44,760 bases of DNA from the NCBI GenBank assembly GCA_019239425.1, contig JAFAZX010000077.1, positions 1 through 44,760 of the forward strand, read 5' to 3'. Below are positions 23,227 to 30,749 of this stretch, piece by piece. The notes under the pieces are model-generated. The model did no database searches. It was not told the DNA's origin and worked only from the letters and a program-made list of their open reading frames with translations. The stretch is from Acidobacteriota bacterium (GTDB lineage Bacteria; Acidobacteriota; Blastocatellia; Pyrinomonadales; Pyrinomonadaceae). The position numbers and the translations under genes are program-made. Each line of letters starts with the position of its first letter. Positions within the stretch are counted from its first letter, which is position 1.

Positions 23227-23262
23227 CTTTTCAATTTCAAACTTCAAATTTGAAATCTCAAA
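23227..23262. repeat. Small palindrome of TTTCAAA-type 7-mers
   Basis: The words tttcaaa cttcaaa tttgaaa tctcaaa run in series and form an AT-rich hairpin centred on ttcaaatttgaa (23243-23254). It lies in the 163-bp gap between two minus-strand genes. The rest of the gap shows no gene. Confidence 0.6.
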
Positions 23263-23365
23263 TCCTCAGGAGTGTCTCCGTGTCGAGCTCGCAATCATTA
23301 CTCTCGACTACGACAGTGCTCCCTGTTACGCCGACGGCGGGGACGGTGTTCCCCCACGACCTTCG

Positions 23366-24310
23366 TCAATCTTCCGCCAGCGTGCGGACGTGCGCGGCGA
23401 CCGTCTCGCCGAGCGTGAGGAGGTTGTAGCCGCCTTCGAGACAGGAGACGAGGCGGCCCGCGCACGCGTCGCGCGCCCAGTCCTTCGCCGCGCGCGTCAG
23501 GCTTATGAAGTCTTCGTCCGTCAGCATGAGTTGTCCGAGTGGGTCGCCCGCGTGCGAGTCGAAGCCGGCCGAGATGATGACGAGGTCGGGCTTGAACTTC
23601 GCCCCGATCTCTTCGAGCGCCGTCTCGAACGCGCGCTTGTGCTCGGCGGCCGGGGTGCGCGCGCGCAGAGGCAGGTTCAGGGTGTAGCCGCGGCCGCGCC
23701 CGACGCCCGTCTCGGCGCGCGTGCCCGTCCCCGGGTACCAGGGGTACTGATGCGCCGAGAAGAAGAAGACCGTCGGGTCGTCGTAGAAGATGCCCTGCGT
23801 GCCGTTGCCGTGGTGCACGTCCCAGTCGATGACGGCCACGCGCTCGACCTCCCTGTAACGACTCTGGGCGTAGCGCGCGGCGACCGCGACGGTGTTGAAG
23901 AGGCAGAAGCCCATCGCACGGTCGGAAGTCGCGTGGTGGCCGGGCGGGCGCACGGGCAGGAAGGCATTCCGCGCCTCGCCCTTCAAGACCATGTCGACCG
24001 CTTTGCACGCCCCGCCCGCCGCGCGCAAAGCCGCTTCGAGCGAGCGCATCGAGACGGCCGTGTCCGCGTCGAGGTAGCCCAGGCCCTCGCTGACGGCGCG
24101 CTCGACGTGCTTGAAGTGCTGCGGCGTGTGCGCGGCCTGCACGTCGCCGCGGGGCGCGGGCGTGGCCTCGACTTCCAGAAGCCGCGGCCAGAGTTCCGCG
24201 TCGCCGCGCAGCGCCTGCATCACGACCGCGTAGCGCTCCGGACTCTCGGGGTGACCTGGCCCCGTGTCGTGCTGCTCGAAGACGGGGTGATGTATGATGG
24301 CCGTCGTCAT
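23366..24310 (-). CDS. Histone deacetylase family (acetoin utilisation/acetylpolyamine amidohydrolase-like) protein
   Basis: A 314-aa zinc amidohydrolase of the arginase/deacetylase superfamily. It shows HPVFEQHDTGPGHPESPER, PVRPPGHHATSDRAMGFCLFN with the catalytic His pair, VIDWDVHHGNGTQGIFYDD with zinc ligands Asp and His, and IISAGFDSHAGDPL with the last Asp. These are complete, so an active deacetylase is likely; the substrate (polyamine, acetoin-related or protein) is not determinable. The frame is open to 24397, but the ATG at 24310 gives the family N-terminus (MTTAIIHHPVF) and lies seven bases after a good -10, so the mRNA should be leaderless. Confidence 0.92.
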   Translation of the reverse strand: MTTAIIHHPVFEQHDTGPGHPESPERYAVVMQALRGDAELWPRLLEVEATPAPRGDVQAAHTPQHFKHVERAVSEGLGYLDADTAVSMRSLEAALRAAGGACKAVDMVLKGEARNAFLPVRPPGHHATSDRAMGFCLFNTVAVAARYAQSRYREVERVAVIDWDVHHGNGTQGIFYDDPTVFFFSAHQYPWYPGTGTRAETGVGRGRGYTLNLPLRARTPAAEHKRAFETALEEIGAKFKPDLVIISAGFDSHAGDPLGQLMLTDEDFISLTRAAKDWARDACAGRLVSCLEGGYNLLTLGETVAAHVRTLAED

Positions 24311-24317
24311 GCGGCCG

Positions 24318-24346
24318 ATTATGTGCGAGGGCCTGTGCGAGGTCAA
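24318..24346 (-). promoter_or_regulatory. Sigma70 promoter giving a leaderless deacetylase mRNA
   Basis: Reading the minus strand: TTGACC (24346-24341), exactly 17 bp, CATAAT (24323-24318), then seven bases (cggccgc) and the ATG at 24310. Transcription should start at the A of the start codon. No Shine-Dalgarno site exists. Confidence 0.75.
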
Positions 24347-24352
24347 CGGGGA

Positions 24353-24408
24353 GCGGGTTCTAGGTGTTGGGTGCTGGGTTCTGGTTTTAACTAGCACCTA
24401 GAACCCGC
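24353..24408. repeat. Inverted repeat GCGGGTTCTAGGTG with internal GTGTTGG/GTGCTGG words
   Basis: A perfect 14-bp inverted repeat (24353-24366 and 24395-24408) flanks tandem gtgttgg gtgctgg gttctgg. It lies in the 304-bp divergent gap 24311-24614. Apart from this repeat, the deacetylase promoter and a likely promoter for the glycine-zipper gene (ttaagatt near 24589), I see nothing in the gap. Confidence 0.75.
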
Positions 24409-24614
24409 CCATCGTTCCTGTGTTCGCTGATAATACGCCCCGGCCCGATTTAACGTGCGACTGCGAACGCATCCGGACTCATCTTCCTTCTTTGGCTCTG
24501 ATTTTTCTTCGACTTGCGCGGTGTGGCCGCAGCGGAATGGTCTTTGCAGAAGTCAGCCGCGTGATACGTCTCTCCCGTTTTGATTCGTTAAGATTCGACC
24601 AGGACGGAAGGAGT

Positions 24615-25028
24615 ATGAAGATGCGGAAGGTTTCAGTCGGTCTACTCTGCTTACTATTTCTCGTGACGAGTCTGTCGCTCGACGCGGCGGCGCAGACGCG
24701 GCGGCATCGGTCGCGTTTCGGGCGTAAGGCGCGGACGGCGGCGATGATCGCGGGCGGCGCGGCCGTCGGCGGGCTCGTCGGCGGCAAGAAGGGCGCGGCC
24801 ATCGGCGCGGGCGGCGCGGGCACGTACGCCTTCAACCGCAGAGCCGCACGTCGCCACTTCAGTCCGCGGACGCGCACCATCGGCGCGACGGCGAGCGGCG
24901 CGGCGCTGGGCGCGGGCGTCGGCGGCGCGGTCGGCCACGGGCGCGGCGCGGCCGCGGGCGCCATCGTCGGCGGCACGGGCGGCTACCTCTACAGGAAGCA
25001 CAAGCGCCGTCTCCCCCGCCGCTACTAA
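24615..25028 (+). CDS. Exported glycine-zipper protein
   Basis: A 137-aa protein. A signal peptide (MKMRKVSVGLLCLLFLVTSLSLDAAAQ) is followed by very basic segments and two glycine-zipper hairpins (TAAMIAGGAAVGGLVGGKKGAAIGAG and GATASGAALGAGVGGAVGHG...). Glycine-zipper modules insert in or associate with membranes; the particular function is unknown. The frame is open from 24420, but the ATG at 24615 has a strong GGAAGGAG site and gives the signal peptide. A hairpin at 25057-25091 ends the transcript. Confidence 0.85.
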   Translation: MKMRKVSVGLLCLLFLVTSLSLDAAAQTRRHRSRFGRKARTAAMIAGGAAVGGLVGGKKGAAIGAGGAGTYAFNRRAARRHFSPRTRTIGATASGAALGAGVGGAVGHGRGAAAGAIVGGTGGYLYRKHKRRLPRRY

Positions 25029-25056
25029 GGGCGGCCGGGGCGTTTGAGTAAAGTCC

Positions 25057-25094
25057 GGGGAGCGCGTGGGAACTAAGGCCGCGCGCTCCCCTTT
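25057..25094 (+). terminator. Terminator-like hairpin after the glycine-zipper gene
   Basis: A 10-bp stem ggggagcgcg/cgcgctcccc with a 15-nt loop is followed by a short ttt. Confidence 0.65.
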
Positions 25095-25183
25095 GTCGGG
25101 CGCTTGCGGGCGCCCCGTCGGTTGCTAAAGACTACCCTCGCGCAAAGTTAAGCTTACTTCAAAGACCAAGGAGCAGAAGCTTC

Positions 25184-25867
25184 ATGTCTCAAGACGAAGA
25201 GCAGCATAAGCGTAGCCGGGTCGTGATCGAGACGCCGACGGCGCGGCGCGAGGTCACGGAGGAGCGGACGGTGCGCCAGCCCCAGCCGCGCTACTACCCG
25301 CCGCCCGAGCGGCGCGGTTACTCGACCGGCGTCGTCGCGGCCGTGGCGCTCATCGCCATCGCCGCCACGGCCATCATCTTCCTCTTCCTGACGAACTCAC
25401 GCGAAGAGTCTACGACCGACGTCAACATCAACGCGCGCACCGCGGCGACGCAGCCGACGCCGTTTACGCAGGCGCCCGTCCTCGTCCAGACGCCGCTGCC
25501 GCAGCCGACGCCCATCATCGTCCAGGCGCCGACGACGACCGTCGCCCCGCCGCCGATCATCGTCCAGGCGCCCCCGGCGGGCACGACGACCACCGCGCCG
25601 CCGGCCACGACCGCGCCGCCCGCGGCTTCCACCGCGCCGCCCGCGGGTAACGACGACGCGACGCTGCAGACCAAGATCGACAAGGCGTTCGCGGACGACC
25701 CGGCGGTCTCGACCGTCGTCATCGACGCGACGGTCGTCAACGGCCGCGTCCGTCTCACCGGCACGGTCAACTCAGAGGCCGTCAAGCAGCGCGCCGAACG
25801 CCTCGCCTACGCCGTCAAAGGCGTCCTCGGCGTGGACAACAAGATCACCGTCGCGGGGACACCGTAA
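25184..25867 (+). CDS. Membrane-anchored BON domain protein
   Basis: A 227-aa protein. A charged cytoplasmic N-terminus of ~45 residues, one membrane helix (VVAAVALIAIAATAIIFLFL, about 50-69), a long Pro/Thr/Ala/Gln linker with repeats of PIIVQAP, and a C-terminal BON domain (TLQTKIDKAFADDPAVSTVVIDATVVNGRVRLTGTV... GVLGVDNKITV). BON domains bind phospholipid or polymer at the envelope; OsmY is a known example. The ATG has an AAGGAG site. It ends eight bases before the GTAGGCA palindrome. Another BON protein lies at 27598. Confidence 0.87.
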   Translation: MSQDEEQHKRSRVVIETPTARREVTEERTVRQPQPRYYPPPERRGYSTGVVAAVALIAIAATAIIFLFLTNSREESTTDVNINARTAATQPTPFTQAPVLVQTPLPQPTPIIVQAPTTTVAPPPIIVQAPPAGTTTTAPPATTAPPAASTAPPAGNDDATLQTKIDKAFADDPAVSTVVIDATVVNGRVRLTGTVNSEAVKQRAERLAYAVKGVLGVDNKITVAGTP

Positions 25868-25874
25868 GGCAAAA

Positions 25875-25960
25875 GCAGTAGGCAGTAGGCAGATGGCAGT
25901 AGGCAGTTAAGACATCTTCTTGTCCGAACTGCCTACTGCCATCTGCCTACTGCCTACTGC
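25875..25960. repeat. Palindromic GTAGGCA repeat, copy B
   Basis: Perfect 34-bp arms at 25875-25908 and 25927-25960 with an 18-nt loop. The arm is the same tandem 7-mer series as copy A at 19013-19131. It separates the BON gene from the convergent 54-aa gene and can terminate both. Confidence 0.95.
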
Positions 25961-25963
25961 CTT

Positions 25964-26128
25964 TCAGTACCCCTCCGTGTGATGGCGCAGCCACTCGTCG
26001 ATCTCTTCGTCGGACGGGTCGCGGTTCAGTTCTTCGCGCAGGTGTTCGGCCGCCACCTCGCGCTCGTCGCGCGCGGCGTCCGCGAGCGTTTCGCCGCCGT
26101 TCGTCTCGGGCGAGTCACCCAATGACAT
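25964..26128 (-). CDS. Small acidic protein of 54 residues, unknown function
   Basis: A short gene too small for ordinary ORF listing. It starts at the ATG whose complement is 26126-26128, with an excellent GAGGAGGGA site six bases upstream, and ends in TGA at 25964-25966. The product begins MSLGDSPETNGGETLADAAR and ends DEEIDEWLRHHTEGY; it is acidic with a probable single amphipathic helix (REVAAEHLREEL). I do not recognise a family. It is 66 bases downstream of the MFS gene on the same strand and may share its transcript. Confidence 0.7.
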   Translation of the reverse strand: MSLGDSPETNGGETLADAARDEREVAAEHLREELNRDPSDEEIDEWLRHHTEGY

Positions 26129-26194
26129 TCTCCCTCCTCGCTTAGCCTGAAGTTTGAGGCCGATGGTAGGCCCTCCGCACGTGAGGTTGCAAGC

Positions 26195-27460
26195 TCAGCC
26201 GTGTTCGGCGAAGCGGTAGCGCATCAGCTCGCGCGCGCGCAGCGCCGCCGCCCCGACCGCCGCGAGGCAGCAGACGCCGCCGAGCACGACCGAGAAGGGC
26301 GCGCCCGCCGCCGCCGCGACGAGTCCCGCTTCGAGTTCCCCGAGCTGCGGCCCGCCCATGAAGAAGATCATGTTGACGGAGGTCATGCGGCCGCGCAGGC
26401 GGTCGGGCGTGATGAGCTGCCGGATGGTCTGGCGGATGACCGTGCTCACCGTGTCGGCCGCGCCCGAGAGCGCGAGCATCGCGAGCGAGAGCCAGTAGGA
26501 GCGCGAGAGGCCGAACAGGACGGTCGCCGCGCCGTAGACCGCGACCGAGACGAGCACCGCGAGTCCGGGCCTTCGCCACCCGGAGCCGCGGCGCGCGAGC
26601 AGAAGCCCCGTCAGCACCGCGCCGAACGCGGAGGCCGCCGCGAGCACGCCGTAGCCGTGCTCGCCCACGTCCAGCACGTCGCGCGCGAAGATGGGCAGCA
26701 GCGCCGTCGCCGAAGCGAAGAAGGTCGCCACGAAATCGAGTGACATCGTCTGCACCATGATCGGCGTCCGCCAGACGAAGCTCAGCCCCTCCTTCAAAGA
26801 CTCCAGACTCACGCGCGCCAACTCCTCGGCCTTCCCCTTCCCCGCAGCGCGCATCAGCAGCACGGCCGCGACGACCGCGAGGAACGAGAGGGCGTTGAAG
26901 GCGTAGACGGCCGCCGGCCCGAACTGCGCCAGCACCACGCCGCCGAGCACAGGCCCGACGACTAAAGCGATCTGGAAGGAGACGAAGCCGAGGCTCACCG
27001 CGTTCGGGAAGTCGCGCGCGGGCACGAGCGAAGGGAGCAGCGCCTGGCGCGCCGGGTTGTCGAAGGCGATGGCCGCGGAAGAGAGCGCCGTCAGGGCGTA
27101 GACGGGCCAGACGTGCTTGAGTCCCGCGCTGGTGATGAGGGCGAGCGCCGCCGCGCACAGGAGCATGACGGTCTGCGTGACGAGGATGAGCCGCTTGCGG
27201 TCGACGGCGTCGGCGACGACGCCCCCGACGAGCGAGCAGACGACGATGGGCACTACGCGCACGAGTCCGACGAGGCCGAGCGCCGCGGCCGCGGCCTTCT
27301 CGCCGTACGGGCGCATGAGGAGGTAGACGTGCCAGTTGATGGTGACGACCTGCATCTGCGAGCCGGTGATGGAGAAGAACTGGCCCGTCCAGAGCAGGCG
27401 GAAGTCCCTGTGACGCAGCGCAGCGAACGCCCCGCGCGGCGGGTTGTCGGGTGTGCTCAA
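26195..27460 (-). CDS. MFS transporter (EntS/MFS_3-like exporter)
   Basis: A 421-aa major facilitator with about 12 membrane helices. It shows AALRHRDFRLLWTGQFFSITGSQM at the N-terminus, GGVVADAVDRKRLILVTQ (the conserved A-loop motif), and FDNPARQALLPSLVPARDFPNAVSL, typical of the MFS_3 group that includes the enterobactin exporter EntS. The substrate is unknown. The frame is open far upstream to 27709, but that extension overlaps the divergent BON gene and is not membrane-like. I choose the TTG at 27458-27460 (MSTPDNPPRGAF...), the first start before homology; no ribosome site is visible, so the exact start is uncertain. Confidence 0.88.
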   Translation of the reverse strand: MSTPDNPPRGAFAALRHRDFRLLWTGQFFSITGSQMQVVTINWHVYLLMRPYGEKAAAAALGLVGLVRVVPIVVCSLVGGVVADAVDRKRLILVTQTVMLLCAAALALITSAGLKHVWPVYALTALSSAAIAFDNPARQALLPSLVPARDFPNAVSLGFVSFQIALVVGPVLGGVVLAQFGPAAVYAFNALSFLAVVAAVLLMRAAGKGKAEELARVSLESLKEGLSFVWRTPIMVQTMSLDFVATFFASATALLPIFARDVLDVGEHGYGVLAAASAFGAVLTGLLLARRGSGWRRPGLAVLVSVAVYGAATVLFGLSRSYWLSLAMLALSGAADTVSTVIRQTIRQLITPDRLRGRMTSVNMIFFMGGPQLGELEAGLVAAAAGAPFSVVLGGVCCLAAVGAAALRARELMRYRFAEHG

Positions 27461-27521
27461 AGTGAAAGACGGCCCCCGGAAACTAGGCTGAGAATGAGTC
27501 CGGCAATAGAGTACCAGAAAC

Positions 27522-27552
27522 GGTCTCCCCGCAACGCGGGAGGGGCCTTTTT
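27522..27552 (+). terminator. Terminator-like hairpin in the leader of the BON gene
   Basis: ggtctccccgc/gcgggaggggcc (one bulged A) with an AAC loop is followed by ttttt, 46 bases before the BON start. No upstream + strand gene needs a terminator here, so it may be a leader attenuator. Confidence 0.55.
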
Positions 27553-27597
27553 CATCAAAGTTCGTGAACAAATAAACGTCCTGAAACAAGGGGTGAG

Positions 27598-28167
27598 ATG
27601 AAGATGAGAGCAATCTTGAATAGAGTTTTCGCACTCGTCGCGGCGGTGGTCGTCGCGGCTTCCGTCGCGGCCGCGGCCCCGTCCGACCAGATGGGCCAGC
27701 GCGCCGCATACGAGCAGTTGGCGAAGCAGGTGCGCAAGGAGCTGGTGACGCTCCCGTGGTACGGCGTCTTCGACAACCTTGAGTACGCCATCGACGGCTC
27801 GACCGTGACGCTCTCGGGCCAGGTCGTGCAGCCCTCGACGCGCAAGGACGCGGAGCGCCGCGTGAAGAAGCTGAAGGGCGTCGAGCGCGTGGTCAACAAC
27901 ATCGAGGTGCTGCCGCTCTCCGGCTTCGACGACTCGATCCGGGCGAACACGTACCGCGCGCTGATGGGGTGGAACAGCCCGCTCTTCCGCTACGGGCGCG
28001 GGGTGAACCCTTCGATCCACATCGTCGTCAACGGCGGCCACGTGACGCTCGAAGGCGTCGTCTCCAGCGAGGGCGACCGGCGGCTGGCCTACGTCCTGGC
28101 CAACTCCGTCCCCGGCGTCTTCTCCGTCACCAACAACCTCCGCAACGAGAACGCGCGCGCGCGCTAA
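27598..28167 (+). CDS. Periplasmic protein with two BON domains
   Basis: A 189-aa exported protein: signal peptide MKMRAILNRVFALVAAVVVAASVAAAA, then two BON repeats (about residues 40-105 and 110-185), each with the pattern ..V.VNG..VTL.G.V......R......V.GV..V.NN. The first reads VFDNLEYAIDGSTVTLSGQVVQ and the second SIHIVVNGGHVTLEGVVSS. BON proteins generally act at the envelope in osmotic or membrane stress. The ATG follows AAGGGGTGAG. A strong terminator follows. The gene diverges from the MFS gene. Confidence 0.9.
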   Translation: MKMRAILNRVFALVAAVVVAASVAAAAPSDQMGQRAAYEQLAKQVRKELVTLPWYGVFDNLEYAIDGSTVTLSGQVVQPSTRKDAERRVKKLKGVERVVNNIEVLPLSGFDDSIRANTYRALMGWNSPLFRYGRGVNPSIHIVVNGGHVTLEGVVSSEGDRRLAYVLANSVPGVFSVTNNLRNENARAR

Positions 28168-28183
28168 GCCTCGGCGGAGCAGA

Positions 28184-28228
28184 TGAAAAAGGTGCGGGCA
28201 GCCGTCGAACGGCTGCCCGCACCTTTTT
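28184..28228 (+). terminator. Rho-independent terminator after the BON gene
   Basis: A 19-bp perfect stem (aaaaaggtgcgggcagccg and its complement) with a five-base loop ends in a run of seven T. Confidence 0.95.
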
Positions 28229-28323
28229 TTGACTACAGCGGCGTTCAGAAGTTTTTGCCATGAACGAGCGACGCGTGGTGTTTACCAGTCGAGCAGTAAA
28301 TATGATTCGGCGGCCTCTTCGTC

Positions 28324-29460
28324 ATGAGCGAACAGTGTCTAAAGTGTAGCGCGAAGTTATCGACGGGGCAGCAGTTCTGCCGCCGGTGCGGAGAGCGCGT
28401 GGCGGCGCCGGAGGCGCCCACGCGCATCCTTTACGACTCGCGGCCCGCGAACGGCACGGTAGCGCTGCCGCCGCGCGTTACGGGCGAGCCGCCTTTGACC
28501 TCGCGTCCGACTGAGCGGCAGACGCCGTTCGGCGGCGGCGCGTACACCTCGCCGCTGGCGGCCTCCGCGCCGCACGCGCACGCCCTTAAAGGTGGACGGC
28601 GGCTGCCGCTACCGCTGCTCGGACTGCTGCTGTTCCTGGGCATCGGCGGGTTGTTCGCCGTCGCATTGTACTCACGCGGGCTGGTCGGCTGGGGGGGCAT
28701 CCGGGCCGGCGACGGCACACGCGTTTCGAAGCCGCCCGCCGCCGCGGGCCGGCCCACGGACGGGACTGCGCTGGACGAGGACGGCGCGGTCATAACCGAG
28801 GACGAGACCGTACTGACGAAGACGTTCGAGGTTGCCCCGGATGCAGCCTTCTCCTTCAAGAGTCCGGGCGGGAGTCTCACCGTCGAGGGCTGGGACGAGA
28901 ACCGCGTCGAGGTGAAGGTAATGAAGCGCGGCGGCACGCCCGAGGAACGGCGCGACGCCTTCGTGACGCTCAGGCGGGGCGAGGGCGTGTTCTCGCTCGC
29001 GGCGGCCGACTCGCCGGTGAAAGTCTCTTTCGAGGTCAAGCTGCCGCGCGGGGCGGGAAGAGTCGAACTCTCATCCGACACGGCGGGCGTGAAGGTCTCG
29101 AACCTCGAAGCGCCGTTGACGGTCAGCGTCAGGGACGGCTCAATCAAACTCGAAGACGTGCGCGGCCCCGCGCAGGCGAAGAGCGTGAATGGCAGCGTGG
29201 ATGTCGTCTACGCGAGCGCGGAGCGAGAAGGGGCACACGACTTCAAAACGGTCAACGGCAGCATCCGGATTCGCCTGGCCGAGGGGATGAAGGCCGATGT
29301 GTCGGCCGGCGTCGTCAACGGCAAGATCGAGGTCGCCGACGGCCTCGGCCTTCAGCCCGAGAAGAGACAGGTGGGTTGGCGCCTCCAGGCACCGCTCGGC
29401 GGCGGCGGCGAGCCGCTGAACCTTAAGACGGTCAACGGCTCTATCAAAATAGATAAATAG
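28324..29460 (+). CDS. Zinc-ribbon membrane protein with DUF4097-like beta-solenoid
   Basis: A 378-aa protein. A zinc ribbon (C5, C8, C19, C22) begins the protein; a membrane helix lies near residues 92-113; the C-terminal ~200 residues are a repetitive DUF4097/DUF4098-type beta-solenoid with recurrent ...VNGSI/VD.. turns (AKSVNGSVDVVYASAE, FKTVNGSIRIRLAEG, GVVNGKIEVAD, LKTVNGSIKIDK). Such solenoids are thought to be surface or adhesin-like; function is unknown. A -10 TATGAT at 28301-28306 lies 17 bases before the ATG, and there is no ribosome site, so the leader is at most about ten bases. Confidence 0.82.
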   Translation: MSEQCLKCSAKLSTGQQFCRRCGERVAAPEAPTRILYDSRPANGTVALPPRVTGEPPLTSRPTERQTPFGGGAYTSPLAASAPHAHALKGGRRLPLPLLGLLLFLGIGGLFAVALYSRGLVGWGGIRAGDGTRVSKPPAAAGRPTDGTALDEDGAVITEDETVLTKTFEVAPDAAFSFKSPGGSLTVEGWDENRVEVKVMKRGGTPEERRDAFVTLRRGEGVFSLAAADSPVKVSFEVKLPRGAGRVELSSDTAGVKVSNLEAPLTVSVRDGSIKLEDVRGPAQAKSVNGSVDVVYASAEREGAHDFKTVNGSIRIRLAEGMKADVSAGVVNGKIEVADGLGLQPEKRQVGWRLQAPLGGGGEPLNLKTVNGSIKIDK

Positions 29461-29525
29461 GTCTCTCGCGGCAGACTTATAGCAGCTTGCCACTCTACGC
29501 CGACCGACCAGAGGCGGATTCTCAC

Positions 29526-29730
29526 ACCGACTTGCAGATTAAAATAAGGCCGCTTAAAGCTGGGAGCGCGGGCATCCCTGCCCGCCTGAGCGCGCAGCGC
29601 GAAAGCTAAGAGACTTTACACCTCAACGTCGAGGTGAAGAGTGAGACGGTCAGCGTGCTTGCGCGCGCTTGCGGGCAGGGATGCCCGCGCTCCCAGCGAG
29701 AAGGGACCTTATTTCTATTTGCAAGTCGGT
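29526..29730. repeat. 205-bp MITE-like element with 60-bp inverted repeats
   Basis: The arms 29526-29585 and 29671-29730 are exactly 60 bases each and match at 52 positions. The inner 27 bases (gctgggagcgcgggcatccctgcccgc) are perfect and the outer end reads accgacttgc. The 85-nt centre has its own small hairpin (cacctcaacgtcgaggtg). It lies between convergent genes and contains no ORF. A non-autonomous transposon or a large bidirectional terminator are both possible; I see no clear target-site duplication. The surrounding 29461-29746 gap holds nothing else. Confidence 0.6.
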
Positions 29731-29746
29731 ATCATTAACGCCGCGG

Positions 29747-30442
29747 TTAGGGGACGAAGGTGGTGGTGACGATGTCCGACCACTCGCCCGTGGGCTGGTC
29801 GCGCAGCATGTAGCGGGCGCGGTACTGCCTCGTCTCGGGCTTGCCTTCTACCTTCGGCGGTCGGTCGTCGATGTAGGGGCTGTAGCTGTCGAGCCCGAGC
29901 GACTGCCATTCGTCGTCGCCGTCGCGCTGGCTCTCGATGACTACGCCGTCGTACTTCTCCTTGCTGAAATCTACCTGCACCGTCCCCGGCCCCGTCGAGC
30001 GCGCCCTGACGCTGGGCTTTGGCGCCGCGTCCGCGACAGAGGGGCCGACGCCGTCCCGCTCGCTGATGCCGAGGTCGAGGCCGATCTGTTCGGTGTAGCC
30101 GGGTGAGAGTTGTATGCGCTGGATGAGGTTTCGGAGGCGCGGGACGATGCCGGCCGGGACGACCGCCGGCGCCGCCCCGGTCGTGGGCGGCATGGGCAGC
30201 GCGACGGACGCGGTGCCCGTCGGGCCGGACATCACCAGATTCTTGAAGGAGGTGCGCGACTGGAGCGCGGACTTGTAGGTGGGCAGGAGGTCGCCGACGA
30301 TGTAATTGAGCATCGCGGCGTCGGCCTTGACCGAGTTCACGTCCGCCTCGGTGAAGCCGAGCGCGTCGGCGTAAGCGGTGAAAGAGGTCGAGAAGTTGTT
30401 GAGCCAGAGCGCAAGCTCTGTGTCGGTGCGTGGGAGTCTCAT
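29747..30442 (-). CDS. Conserved protein with helical N-terminus and Fn3-like C-terminus, unknown function
   Basis: A 231-aa protein. Residues 1-70 are predicted helical (TELALWLNNFSTSFTAYADALGFTEADV...). A central block VPRLRNLIQRIQLSPGYTEQIGLDLGI is the most conserved part in relatives as I remember them: LRxLVRRIQ..P..T..QR..LGL. The C-terminal ~95 residues alternate strands (GTVQVDFSKEKYDGVVIESQRDGDDEWQSLGLDSYSPYIDD ... YRARYMLRDQPTGEWSDIVTTTFVP) like a fibronectin III fold. No signal peptide or membrane helix is visible. The ATG has an AAGGAG site. It converges on the zinc-ribbon gene across the MITE-like repeat. No function can be assigned. Confidence 0.8.
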   Translation of the reverse strand: MRLPRTDTELALWLNNFSTSFTAYADALGFTEADVNSVKADAAMLNYIVGDLLPTYKSALQSRTSFKNLVMSGPTGTASVALPMPPTTGAAPAVVPAGIVPRLRNLIQRIQLSPGYTEQIGLDLGISERDGVGPSVADAAPKPSVRARSTGPGTVQVDFSKEKYDGVVIESQRDGDDEWQSLGLDSYSPYIDDRPPKVEGKPETRQYRARYMLRDQPTGEWSDIVTTTFVP

Positions 30443-30668
30443 TCCTGCGGCTCCTTTCTTTCTGGAAGGGTTGTGAGCGTGGGCGGCGAGGTAGTCGCCC
30501 GTGAGAGTGCGCCTGTGGGTTCTCGCACACCGGCGGGGCTGCCGTGACTACAGTGAGAGTGGCTGTCCGGAATACGCCCGGATTCTACACACGTCGCGCC
30601 TCCCCTGACAATAACTTTCTCTCCCCTCCCTCTCCAGCCGCTTGTAATTAAGTGCGGCCGCCATAGCG

Positions 30669-30738
30669 GTCAGTACCACCCGCGGTAGCGGGTGGGTCGT
30701 CGGCGTAAAACCCAACCGCTACCGCGAGTGGTTCTGAC
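30669..30738. repeat. Inverted repeat GTCAGTACCACCCGCGGTAGCGG
   Basis: The left arm 30669-30696 (gtcagtaccacccgcggtag...) pairs with the right arm 30710-30738 (...ctaccgcgagtggttctgac) at about 25 of 29 positions. It starts the 631-bp gene-free zone 30443-31073, directly followed by the 21-bp tandem array. Confidence 0.75.
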
Positions 30739-30749
30739 CCGGCCGCTAA

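Noticed and set aside
27461..27709. N-terminal extension of the MFS transporter
   Set aside because: It overlaps the divergent BON gene, is not hydrophobic and lacks family similarity.
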